NCBI GenBank assembly: GCA_019418225.1
Contig: DYCF01000009.1
Span: 62,001-126,000 of the forward strand
Direction: 5' to 3'
Length of the DNA stretch: 64,000 nt
Source: Clostridiales bacterium
Lineage (GTDB): Bacteria > Bacillota > Clostridia > Lachnospirales > Cellulosilyticaceae
Shown here: positions 44,181 to 51,959 of the stretch, piece by piece
Position numbering within the stretch: position 1 is the first letter of the stretch
How the letters are laid out: each line of letters opens with the position of its first letter
Program-made: the position numbers and the translations under genes
The notes under the pieces: model-generated
The model's database searches: none
What the model was told of the DNA's origin: nothing
What the model saw: only the letters and a program-made list of their open reading frames with translations

Positions 44181-46796
44181 ATGTTAAAAAAACACTTAAC
44201 AAATAAGATATTAGGATTGCTTACTTTTTTTATTCCTATATTTGTAATGGTAATACTTATAGCTCAGCAAGGTATTTATCCTTTTGGTGAAAACACTATT
44301 TTAACGGTGGACTTACGAGGCCAATATATTGGCATGCTCGCTTATTTACGAGATATTTATTTAGGAAAGGGAAGCCTCGTATATGCTTTTAGCAAGGGCT
44401 TAGGCGGAAATATGAGCGGGCTTTTTGCTTATTATTTAGCAAGTCCCCTCAATTTAATTTTACTTTTGTTTTCAAAATATCATATTACAGAAGCAATATT
44501 AGTGATTACATTAATTAAAATAGGACTTTGCGGCGTAACATCTGCCATTTATTTAAATAAACACTTTCATAAATATGATGGCAGTATTCTTGTTTTTTCT
44601 TCTTGCTATGCACTCATGTCTTATAATATCTGGCATCTTTCTAATATTATGTGGCTAGATGGTGTGATCTGGCTTCCAGTTATTTTATTAGGTATTGAAC
44701 GCTTAATCAAGAAACAAAAAATAGATCTTTATGTCATTAGCCTAGCCATTAGTATTTATTCAAATTACTATATAGGTTATATGCTTTGTTTAGCAAGTGT
44801 TCTTTACTTTATTTACAATTTATTCATCAAAACTGGAGAGGCCAAACAGCTCAGAAAAACAATCTGTAAATTTATATTAGCTTCTCTCACAGCAGGGAGT
44901 CTTATCGCCTTTTTACTTTTTCCTACTTTACTCTCATTAAGAAATGGCAAGACAAGCTTTCGGTTAACACAAATTCCTATAAAATTAGAAATTAGTCTAA
45001 GCGATTTACTTAGTAAATGTTTTATAGGTAGCTTTAATGGTGAGCAGCTAGAAAACGGCTTTCCTGTAATCTTTATAGGCAGCTTAACACTTAGTTTAGT
45101 ATTGGGTTACTTTTTAAATAAACGGATTTGTGTTAAGGAAAAGATTGCCTCTGCAAGTATGCTTATTATCTTTTATCTTAGTTTTAGTGTCAGTACTCTA
45201 AACTTAATATGGCATGGTTTTGATTATCCTGTTTGTTTTCCCTATAGAAATGCTTTTATTGTAAACTTCTTCTTGATTACATTAGCTTATAAGTGCTTTG
45301 TACACTTAGAGGGCATACGGCTTAAACATTATATAACTATTATAGGCATATGGAGTTTATTAGGAGGCGTCATATGGTGGAAAAATTATGGTTACTTAAG
45401 TGAAAAGAAAATTATTCTAACCCTATTCTTTGTCTTTCTGGGGTGTTTATGCCTCTATATTTATACACTTAAATCTAAAAAAGCTTTTTTATTATTAGAA
45501 ATGCTTATAGTTTATAGTGAATTATTAATTAATGGTTGGACGATCGAAGAGCAGTTCTCCTATTTTCCTAGAAAATACATTGTAAATAGCATGAAGTGTT
45601 TTGCCCCTGTTCTTGAAAACCTTACTCATCAAAATGACTTTTTCCGTTTAGAAGAATTTTATCAAGCTGTTGATACAGAGCCTATGTTATTTGGTTATAA
45701 CGGCATCAATCATTCTAGCTCAGCTATTGATAAAAGTGGATTGGATTTTCTAAAAAAATTAGGTGTATGTTCTTGTTCTGCCACTGTCAATCAAAAGTAT
45801 ATAGAAGGGGGGACATTACCGACAGATATGTTATTAGGTATTAAATATTATTTAATATGGCACCAATATAAACCTATTGACTATCTGTCTACTACTTGGG
45901 GGGCACAATCTTTTTATCCTATCTTGGAGAAAAGTGGTTCTATGACCGTTTATAAAAATCCCTATGCTTTGCCAGTAGGTTATAGTGTTTCAAAAGAAGT
46001 TCTACGCTCCTTACCTAATACCACAAATGTATTTGACATACAAAATCATTTTTTAAATCAATTAAATGATACTTCTATAAATTATTATGAACCTGTCACC
46101 ATTCAAAATGTAAGCTATAGTAATATCCTCCAAAAGGAAGAGAATGGCGAAATAGTTTATACTAAGCAAGATATTACGAAAAAGGCAACCATTACCTATA
46201 AGTTGGCTATAGAAAATCACGCACCTCTTTATATGTATCTGACTTCTCCACGCTTTCAGTCAAATCAGCTTTCTAGAAATCCAGTAGAGATTTACGTGAA
46301 TGGTATAGATGCATCCTATTATTTCTTAGGCACAACTTATGGCATTAAAAATCTGGGGACTTATGAGGAAGGGGAGAGTATTACCGTCACCTTAGAACTA
46401 ATAGATTCACAGTTCTCTATGCAAGATAGTTTATTTTATACCTTAGACTTAGAGCGTTTTAAAACACTCAATGCAAACTTAAGGGCCCAAAGCATATCCG
46501 TAACGCATTGGCATGAAGGTTATATAGAAGGGGATATCACTATTCAAAAAGATAATCAACTTTTAATGACTTCTATTTTATATGACCCAGGATGGCAGAT
46601 TAACGTGGATGGCAAGAAGCAAGTTGCGCAAGCTATACAAGATGCCCTTCTTGGGATTTCATTGGATACAGGACTACACCATATTATAATGTCATATGAA
46701 GTTCCAGGTCTTAAGATAGGGCGTGCCATTTCACTTGTAACACTTATTTTACTTATAAGCTATCATTTATATCAGTTAAGGAGGAGGCAACAATGA
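44181..46796 (+). CDS. YfhO-family membrane protein (GT-C-like) in lasso module 2
   Basis: 871 residues from ATG 44181, chosen for AAGGAGGGGG upstream. About 12 helices in residues 1-460 and a large extracytoplasmic C-terminal domain (about 480-840), with a last helix at about 845-865. The N-terminal loop TVDLRGQYIGMLAYLRD and the FWL/IWLPVI region fit the YfhO/GT-C family, which uses polyprenyl-linked sugars; B. subtilis YfhO is linked to glycosylation of lipoteichoic acid. Its stop overlaps the lasso cyclase start (ATGA), so the two are coupled, suggesting a function for or with the lasso system rather than the wall. Confidence 0.75.
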   Translation: MLKKHLTNKILGLLTFFIPIFVMVILIAQQGIYPFGENTILTVDLRGQYIGMLAYLRDIYLGKGSLVYAFSKGLGGNMSGLFAYYLASPLNLILLLFSKYHITEAILVITLIKIGLCGVTSAIYLNKHFHKYDGSILVFSSCYALMSYNIWHLSNIMWLDGVIWLPVILLGIERLIKKQKIDLYVISLAISIYSNYYIGYMLCLASVLYFIYNLFIKTGEAKQLRKTICKFILASLTAGSLIAFLLFPTLLSLRNGKTSFRLTQIPIKLEISLSDLLSKCFIGSFNGEQLENGFPVIFIGSLTLSLVLGYFLNKRICVKEKIASASMLIIFYLSFSVSTLNLIWHGFDYPVCFPYRNAFIVNFFLITLAYKCFVHLEGIRLKHYITIIGIWSLLGGVIWWKNYGYLSEKKIILTLFFVFLGCLCLYIYTLKSKKAFLLLEMLIVYSELLINGWTIEEQFSYFPRKYIVNSMKCFAPVLENLTHQNDFFRLEEFYQAVDTEPMLFGYNGINHSSSAIDKSGLDFLKKLGVCSCSATVNQKYIEGGTLPTDMLLGIKYYLIWHQYKPIDYLSTTWGAQSFYPILEKSGSMTVYKNPYALPVGYSVSKEVLRSLPNTTNVFDIQNHFLNQLNDTSINYYEPVTIQNVSYSNILQKEENGEIVYTKQDITKKATITYKLAIENHAPLYMYLTSPRFQSNQLSRNPVEIYVNGIDASYYFLGTTYGIKNLGTYEEGESITVTLELIDSQFSMQDSLFYTLDLERFKTLNANLRAQSISVTHWHEGYIEGDITIQKDNQLLMTSILYDPGWQINVDGKKQVAQAIQDALLGISLDTGLHHIIMSYEVPGLKIGRAISLVTLILLISYHLYQLRRRQQ

Positions 46797-48736
46797 GTGG
46801 TATTATTTATGGCATGATTAATCTTGATGGGCACTCTTTAAAGAATACGGAAAATATACAACCTGCTTTAAACTGTTATCAAGTAGATAGTTATTCAGAA
46901 ATTAAAGAGAATGCTGTCTTTATGGGATGTGGATTACTTTATATTACAACTTTAAATCAAACTGAAACACTGCCACTTTACAACAAAGATCATACAAGGC
47001 TAATTACAGCAGATGTCGTCTTAGATAATCGTAAAGAACTCTATAGGGCATTGCATCTGAGCGTAGCAGAAGGGGAGAGTAAAACAGATAGTGAACTCAT
47101 CTTATTAGCTTATGATAAATGGGGCGAGGCTTGTCCTAACTATTTAATTGGAGACTTTGCTTTTGTTATCTGGGATCAAGTTACTAAGCAAATTTTTTGT
47201 GCGCGAGATGCTACTGGTACAAGGACTTTTTATTATAGCCTTAAAGACAATTATTTTTGTTTTGGTTCGGTTATAAAAGCTATACAAATGGCAGATGAAA
47301 AGAAGCATGCATTAAATGAAGATTGGTTCTTAGAATTTCTATCCACATCCATTGTTTTAAATCAATTTAACTATGAAAGTACACCCTTTGAAGGAATTAA
47401 ACAGCTCCCACCTGCACATAGCTTATTAATTACAAAAACGTCCATACATCTTGTAAAGTACTGGGAACCTCTTAAACATATCATGCCACTTAAACTTCCT
47501 AACGATAAAGCATACAAAGAGGCTTTCTTAGATATATTTAATTCAGCTGTTAGATGTAGATTAAATACACCACATCCCATAGGGATCTTATTAAGTGGAG
47601 GGCTTGATTCTAGTGCAGTTGCTTGTTTAGCTTCTAAAGCATTAGCCAAACAAAATAGAATATTAGAAGCCTTTAGTTCAATTCCGATGACTAATTATAA
47701 ACCGTATACTATTGCAGGTCGCCAGGCCAATGAAACACTATTTATTGAAGCACTAAATGCAGCTTATTCCAATATTAATCAGCATTATTGTAAGGCCGAC
47801 GGCGAAACTGCTATTTCAGACCTTGAACATGTTTTAGATGTCTTTGAATACCCTTATAAGATGTTAGAAAACATTCCTTGGTATCGACAATGTTTAAAAA
47901 CTGCAAAAGAACAAGGATGTAAAATTGTACTGAATGGTCAATATGGTAATAGTACAATTTCCTATGGGAATTTTTTAACTCAAAGTTTAACCTTACTGCA
48001 GAAAGGAAGATGGTTTAAGTTGGCTCAAGAAATAAAAGCCTTTAGCATGTCTCATCATATCAGTTGTAAACGTGTGGTTAAAAAAGTCTTATCTATTTCT
48101 ATTCCTTATAAGTTAAAACAGCTCCTTAAACACAAGCAGATTAAATCATTTGATTACTTTAAATACTCCTTGTTAAATGAAACACTTATTCAAAAGCATC
48201 ATCTACTTCAGCGATTACGCAATGCTAATTTTTATCAATATCCAGAGCGTTTTTATAACCTAAAAGAAGAGCGTAAAAATATTATAGACTTAATGGGATT
48301 TACCCAAATTGCTAGTATGGAAATGAAGCAAAGCTTAGAAAACGGGCTTATTATAAGAGACCCCACACGTGATAAACGCCTTATTGAATTTTGTTTAAGC
48401 TTACCAGGGGAGCAGTTTATGAAAGATGGCATAGAGAGGCGGTTGATTCGCTATAGTATGCAAGATATTCTACCCGATATTATTCGATGTAATACTGAAA
48501 ATCGTGGGATACAAGGCGCTGATAAATTACAAAGATTACAGCCTTCGTGGAAAGTACTCTATAAAAACCTTCAAGAATTACCACAACATCATTATATATG
48601 TTCTTTAATTAACCAAGAAAAATATCAGCGGCATCTAGAAGCCCTAAATCATGAGCTTCAAGAAGAAGACTGGTATGAAGTAAAGATGTTTTTGTTACTT
48701 TATATATGTGATTGTTTTATTCAAAAAAATATATAA
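46793..48736 (+). CDS. Asparagine-synthetase-like lasso cyclase (C protein), module 2
   Basis: 647 residues. Starts MSGIIYG, so no Cys2: the glutaminase half (1 to about 220) is not a functional amidotransferase. The ATP motif SGGLDS is at 268-273 and the C-terminal RDPTRDKRLIEFCLSLPG block is present. Homologous along its length to the module 1 cyclase. Closes the isopeptide ring of lasso precursors, probably of A2 and A3 that lie 160-750 bp downstream. Coupled to the YfhO-like gene by a 4-bp overlap. Confidence 0.88.
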   Translation: MSGIIYGMINLDGHSLKNTENIQPALNCYQVDSYSEIKENAVFMGCGLLYITTLNQTETLPLYNKDHTRLITADVVLDNRKELYRALHLSVAEGESKTDSELILLAYDKWGEACPNYLIGDFAFVIWDQVTKQIFCARDATGTRTFYYSLKDNYFCFGSVIKAIQMADEKKHALNEDWFLEFLSTSIVLNQFNYESTPFEGIKQLPPAHSLLITKTSIHLVKYWEPLKHIMPLKLPNDKAYKEAFLDIFNSAVRCRLNTPHPIGILLSGGLDSSAVACLASKALAKQNRILEAFSSIPMTNYKPYTIAGRQANETLFIEALNAAYSNINQHYCKADGETAISDLEHVLDVFEYPYKMLENIPWYRQCLKTAKEQGCKIVLNGQYGNSTISYGNFLTQSLTLLQKGRWFKLAQEIKAFSMSHHISCKRVVKKVLSISIPYKLKQLLKHKQIKSFDYFKYSLLNETLIQKHHLLQRLRNANFYQYPERFYNLKEERKNIIDLMGFTQIASMEMKQSLENGLIIRDPTRDKRLIEFCLSLPGEQFMKDGIERRLIRYSMQDILPDIIRCNTENRGIQGADKLQRLQPSWKVLYKNLQELPQHHYICSLINQEKYQRHLEALNHELQEEDWYEVKMFLLLYICDCFIQKNI

Positions 48737-48898
48737 GCATATGAATTGGACATTTTTTATCATACTATCTATTTGTAGTACATATAAGTAAGTATGAACA
48801 TAAGCCAAAGTAAATTTTTAAATAAAGTAACTTAACTTATGTTCGTTCTAGAGATACATAAAGCAACCTAAAATAAAAAATAATAGAGGTGGTTTTAA

Positions 48899-49045
48899 AT
48901 GAAAAAACAATGGTATACTCCTACAATGTCTCAAATTAATATAAGTGCTACTAAAGATGGTGTTTCACCAACAGCAGAACATGATATGACTACCTATGAT
49001 GCAACTGGAAAGTGGTGGGCTGGTGGCGTAAGCCAAAATAAATAA
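48899..49045 (+). CDS. Putative lasso-peptide precursor A2
   Basis: 48 residues, ATG 48899, AGAGGTGG ribosome binding site. Leader MKKQWYTPTMSQINISATKD has W-x2-P-x9-T. The core most likely begins at Gly21: GVSPTAEHD gives Asp at ring position 9. The remaining tail contains KWWAGGVS followed by QNK. Compared with A3 the 3' end differs by one base: CAA instead of TAA after GGVS, so A2 reads three more residues and loses the terminal Ser. With core start at Gly21 the conserved Thr sits at -3 instead of -2; start at Asp20 would restore -2 but is less usual. Product unproved. Confidence 0.75.
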   Translation: MKKQWYTPTMSQINISATKDGVSPTAEHDMTTYDATGKWWAGGVSQNK

Positions 49046-49071
49046 TATGTACTATCTCTAGAATAACAAAC

Positions 49072-49120
49072 AAGCACCTATGAACTAATAGATTAAATTC
49101 TACTGGTTCAATAGGTGCTT
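49072..49120 (+). terminator. Terminator after A2
   Basis: AAGCACCTATGAAC pairs with GTTCAATAGGTGCTT; T-rich sequence follows. Equivalent to the A3 terminator at 49523. Confidence 0.7.
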
Positions 49121-49351
49121 ATTTATATTATAGCAAAACGCTTAATTACTATATATCATATAATAGCTTGATTCAAGAAATGCTTAACATGTATAAATTT
49201 TAGTCATAACATTCTCTTGACTTACATATAAGTAACTATGAACATAAGTTAAAGCGCATCCCACAGAAAGAAGTTTGACTTAAGTTCACCATAAGTTTAC
49301 ATAGATTAATCATAAGATTAATCTAAAATCAAAACATAGGGGTGGTTTTAA

Positions 49352-49489
49352 ATGAAAAAACAATGGAATAATCCTGTAATGTCTCAGCTTAGTCTGGATG
49401 CAACAAAAGAAGGCTCTAATCCAACTACAGATCATGATGCAACAACATATGATACATCTGGTAAATGGTGGGCCGGTGGTGTAAGCTAA
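49352..49489 (+). CDS. Putative lasso-peptide precursor A3
   Basis: 45 residues, ATG 49352, GGGGTGG ribosome binding site 7 bp upstream. Leader MKKQWNNPVMSQLSLDATKE, core GSNPTTDHDATTYDTSGKWW then AGGVS. Gly21 to Asp29 gives a nine-residue ring; Trp-Trp near the end could act as steric plugs. The terminal residue is Ser, the residue phosphorylated by the HprK-like kinase in paeninodin, and the kinase gene follows 230 bp downstream. Tandem paralogue of A2. Ring and start are predictions from pattern only. Confidence 0.78.
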   Translation: MKKQWNNPVMSQLSLDATKEGSNPTTDHDATTYDTSGKWWAGGVS

Positions 49490-49522
49490 AATAAATAACA
49501 TATGTTATATCTAGGATAATAT

Positions 49523-49560
49523 AAATAAACACCTATTGACTAATAAATAGGTGTTTATTT
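49523..49560. terminator. Terminator after A3
   Basis: Perfect 15-bp stem AAATAAACACCTATT (49523-49537) with its complement (49546-49560), 8-nt loop. Confidence 0.8.
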
Positions 49561-49719
49561 ATATTAAAACTCAAAATATAAAAAAACTAACATGTATATT
49601 CAAACGTATACATCTGGCTTAATCGGATAAAAGGTTAATCTATAGATATTTTTTGAAACATACATATTAGTATCTATGCATAAAAATAAAAGAGACTATT
49701 ATAAGAAAGGATTAAACTT

Positions 49720-50652
49720 ATGAATAACTCAAGTTCATTATATCATTATAAATTATATGGTTTACATGTTGCTTCAGAAATAGAACTAACAGAACTTATA
49801 GTGTCCTCTGAACAAGATAATATAGATGTTCTTATCATAAAGAAACCAATATCTGCTGAGATTAAACAGGCACAAATAAATAATATTCATTATCATTTTT
49901 CTACTAACGATATATGGTACGAAGTAGAAGGACTAGGTACTTATCATATAAAAAATGGTACATCTATCGAAGTGGATTATGATGAAGATAAGGACTTCCA
50001 ACTTGTTAAAGGTTATCTATTAGGTACAGCCTTTGGCTGCTTAATAGCACAACGCGAGCAAGTAGCATTCCATGGTGGTACCATTGTTATGAATCATGGT
50101 GCTATTATTGTTACCGGAGAATCCGGCGCAGGTAAATCCACATTAACTACTGCACTTAGAAATCAAGGATATGGTTTCTTAGCTGATGATGTTTCAGTAA
50201 CAACACTTAATCATGCAAATCAATGTATTGTTCAACCAGCTTTTCCACAGCAAAAATTATGTAGAGATGCGATGATACAAATGGGGTATACACCTAATAA
50301 TTACATAAAAGTTGATGAAGAACGTGATAAATATTTGTTACCTGTCAAGCAACAATTTATTAATCATGCAATTCCTTTGACCTGCATTATAGAAATTGCC
50401 ATTGGAACGACTCTTCAATTAAATGAAATTAAAGGTAAAGAAAAGTTAAAGATATTATTTAGAAATATTTATCGTTGTAGTATTTGGGAACATCTATCTA
50501 TGCCATCTAACTACTTTAAAAGGTGCCTTATGATTGCTAAGCAAATTCCTGTATACCAATTACAAAGACCTGATTCTGAATATACCATAGACGAACAGAT
50601 TATGTTACTCATTAAAGTTTTTCAAGATCAGAAAAAAGAGCATGTCGTTTAG
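49720..50652 (+). CDS. HprK-like kinase of lasso-peptide module 2
   Basis: 310 residues. Walker A VTGESGAGKST (about 131-141), AFHGG just before it, FLADDVS (153-159) and FPQQKLC (about 177-183), as in the kinase at 14985, to which it is homologous. N-terminal domain of about 110 residues. Probably phosphorylates the C-terminal Ser of A3 and perhaps A4. AAGAAAGGA ribosome binding site; next gene B2 follows after 73 bp. Two such kinases in one locus is unusual and fits two precursor sets. Confidence 0.8.
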   Translation: MNNSSSLYHYKLYGLHVASEIELTELIVSSEQDNIDVLIIKKPISAEIKQAQINNIHYHFSTNDIWYEVEGLGTYHIKNGTSIEVDYDEDKDFQLVKGYLLGTAFGCLIAQREQVAFHGGTIVMNHGAIIVTGESGAGKSTLTTALRNQGYGFLADDVSVTTLNHANQCIVQPAFPQQKLCRDAMIQMGYTPNNYIKVDEERDKYLLPVKQQFINHAIPLTCIIEIAIGTTLQLNEIKGKEKLKILFRNIYRCSIWEHLSMPSNYFKRCLMIAKQIPVYQLQRPDSEYTIDEQIMLLIKVFQDQKKEHVV

Positions 50653-50725
50653 AGATTGTTCTAAAAAAGATTAATGAACATATACTATATTGTTAAAAAT
50701 AGGCTACAAGGGTAGGTGAGTATAA

Positions 50726-51220
50726 ATGAAGATTAGAGTTTTAAAAAAGTTCCAACTTTTTATACATATGCCCTTTAAAGATCAGTTACTATTTTTAGTT
50801 GCATTTATTTTAAGTGGTATTGCAAGAGCACTAATAATTACAGTTCCTCTAAAAAGATATCAACCTTATATTGGTATTCCCAATGAAGATTCTCCTCATA
50901 AGAATATTTGCTTACAAGATTGGCAGACAATTAAACGGATAAGACATTTAAGTTTACTAGCTTGTAAATATACCCCGTGGGAAAGTAAATGTCTAGTAAG
51001 AGCCTTAGTAGTTAGCTGGATACTTAAGTATTATAATATTCCCACCACCTTATATTTAGGTGTTGCAAAAGATAAAACACTACTAGCACATGCATGGCTT
51101 AGATGCGGCCCTTATATTATCACTGGTGGTGATGTACAGAGAAATTTTGTAGAAGTTGCAAAATTCTCAAATTATTCATTGATAAACAGAGAAAGGAGTT
51201 GGGAAAATCATGTGCTGTAA
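50726..51220 (+). CDS. Lasso-peptide B2 leader peptidase (transglutaminase-like)
   Basis: 164 residues. Transglutaminase-like Cys-His protease of lasso pathways (PF13471): Cys89 in WESKCLVRAL, His122 in LAHAWLRCG and the ITGGD turn after it. A hydrophobic helix at about 20-40 may touch the membrane. B2 cuts the leader that B1 presents; as B1 is not fused here and not in this module, B1 at 15919 is the only partner visible. Its 3' end overlaps the start of precursor A4 by 11 bp, an unusual protease-precursor coupling. Confidence 0.88.
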   Translation: MKIRVLKKFQLFIHMPFKDQLLFLVAFILSGIARALIITVPLKRYQPYIGIPNEDSPHKNICLQDWQTIKRIRHLSLLACKYTPWESKCLVRALVVSWILKYYNIPTTLYLGVAKDKTLLAHAWLRCGPYIITGGDVQRNFVEVAKFSNYSLINRERSWENHVL

Positions 51221-51416
51221 AAAAAGGTGGGAAAATCCTCAATTAGAAAGCTTGAATTTAATGAAAACGCAAATAGATATGAATCAATCAACGCCAGCTG
51301 GTATTGTAGTTGATATGACTACCGAGTATCAGCCACCTGTTGATTTAAGTGATGCCCCTCAAACAAGTAGTAACAATAGTGAAACTGCTGCATATTGCTT
51401 TAGACCTATAAGTTAA
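51210..51416 (+). CDS. Putative lasso-peptide precursor A4, divergent
   Basis: 68 residues, ATG 51210 with AAAGGAG upstream inside the B2 gene. Leader has the same pattern as the others: W-E-N-P then Thr 13 residues after Trp (RWENPQLESLNLMKTQ). Starting two residues after that Thr gives no Asp/Glu at ring positions 7-9. A core starting at Gly31 (GIVVDMTTE) would give Gly1-Glu9 with Thr28 at -3, as in A2 and A3. Tail contains PPVD, SSNNS and ends YCFRPIS with a terminal Ser. Either a lasso precursor with a longer leader or another RiPP recognised by the same B1. Confidence 0.6.
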   Translation: MCCKKRWENPQLESLNLMKTQIDMNQSTPAGIVVDMTTEYQPPVDLSDAPQTSSNNSETAAYCFRPIS

Positions 51417-51502
51417 TACAGCACTAAGCATCTACTATAGTATACAGCTATTCGCAAAACAATAATTATCTATGCCTAATTTACTAGAAATGTAATACTT
51501 AT

Positions 51503-51545
51503 AAAGTTCTCTATACTATATTGTATATATAGTATAGAGAACTTT
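51503..51545. repeat. 18-bp perfect inverted repeat
   Basis: AAAGTTCTCTATACTATA at 51503-51520 and its complement at 51528-51545, 7-nt loop TTGTATA. No T-run follows on the + strand, so it is not an obvious terminator for A4, although it is the first strong hairpin after it. Confidence 0.75.
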
Positions 51546-51707
51546 GTTGATAATCCAGAAGCATTTAAAACAGCTCTATCTAATGTAAATACTATGGATA
51601 TTATAGGAGTAGATCAAAAAGGCAAAGCTCTTTATCAGTATGGTTATCCAGAAGGAACAACTATATTGAGAGATTCAGATTTTAAATGGCATCCTATAGG
51701 AAAATAA
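51531..51707 (+). pseudogene. 3' fragment of an unidentified gene
   Basis: A 58-codon frame without a usable start reads ENFVDNPEAFKTALSNVNTM and later GVDQKGKALYQYGYPEGTT, ending FKWHPIGK before TAA. Codon choice and composition look coding. Its beginning is cut by the inverted repeat at 51503-51545. Family not recognised. Confidence 0.45.
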
Positions 51708-51959
51708 ATTGAGACCACCTATAAAGCAAATTGCTCAGCAGCAGAACAAGATTCCTTATAGGTGATATAAGAAGAGCGATTTACTTATAGCATACAACTA
51801 TTCGCGAAACACCGGTTTTACGAATAGTTCTATGCTATAAGCAGCAAAAACATGTTCTCTTTGCCATGTATTATTTGCAAATTCTAAAAAATTAAAGCGA
51901 CTACCAGTCCCCTTAGCTTCATTTAATTTTAGAATATTATATAATAGTAAATGATCAGC

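Larger units (their letters stand above)
48780..49495 (+). repeat. Tandem duplication carrying precursor genes A2 and A3
   Basis: Two units of about 270 bp, 48780-49050 and 49225-49495, with the same order: AGTA-N-NTATGAACATAAG motif (48787 and 49231), GAACATAAG/CTTATGTTC-type inverted repeat, GAGGTGG or GGGGTGG ribosome binding site, precursor gene, and a terminator with an AATAGGTG-TT stem. Coding parts differ at about a third of residues, so the duplication is not recent, yet ribosome binding site and gene 3' end are nearly the same. Confidence 0.8.
51436..51841. repeat. Repeated TATAG-TATTCG-AAAAC element with 58-bp palindrome
   Basis: Copy 1 at 51436-51460 (TATAGTATACAGCTATTCGC then AAAAC). 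Copy 2 at 51786-51810 (TATAGCATACAACTATTCGC then GAAAC). Copy 3 is inverted at 51816-51840. Copies 2 and 3 form a palindrome 51784-51841 with few mismatches around an ACCG centre. The copies bracket the decayed frame at 51531. They could be ends of a small vanished element or protein-binding sites. Confidence 0.6.

Noticed and set aside
48899..49045. A2 core beginning at Asp20 so that the leader Thr is at -2
   Set aside because: Asp1 is not a usual lasso N-terminus and gives ring acids at 8 and 10; Gly21 with Asp at 9 matches A1 and A3 better. Left open in the annotation.
49310..49501. 63-codon antisense frame over precursor A3
   Set aside because: Cysteine-rich but antisense to a gene with clear precursor features, and no ribosome binding site.
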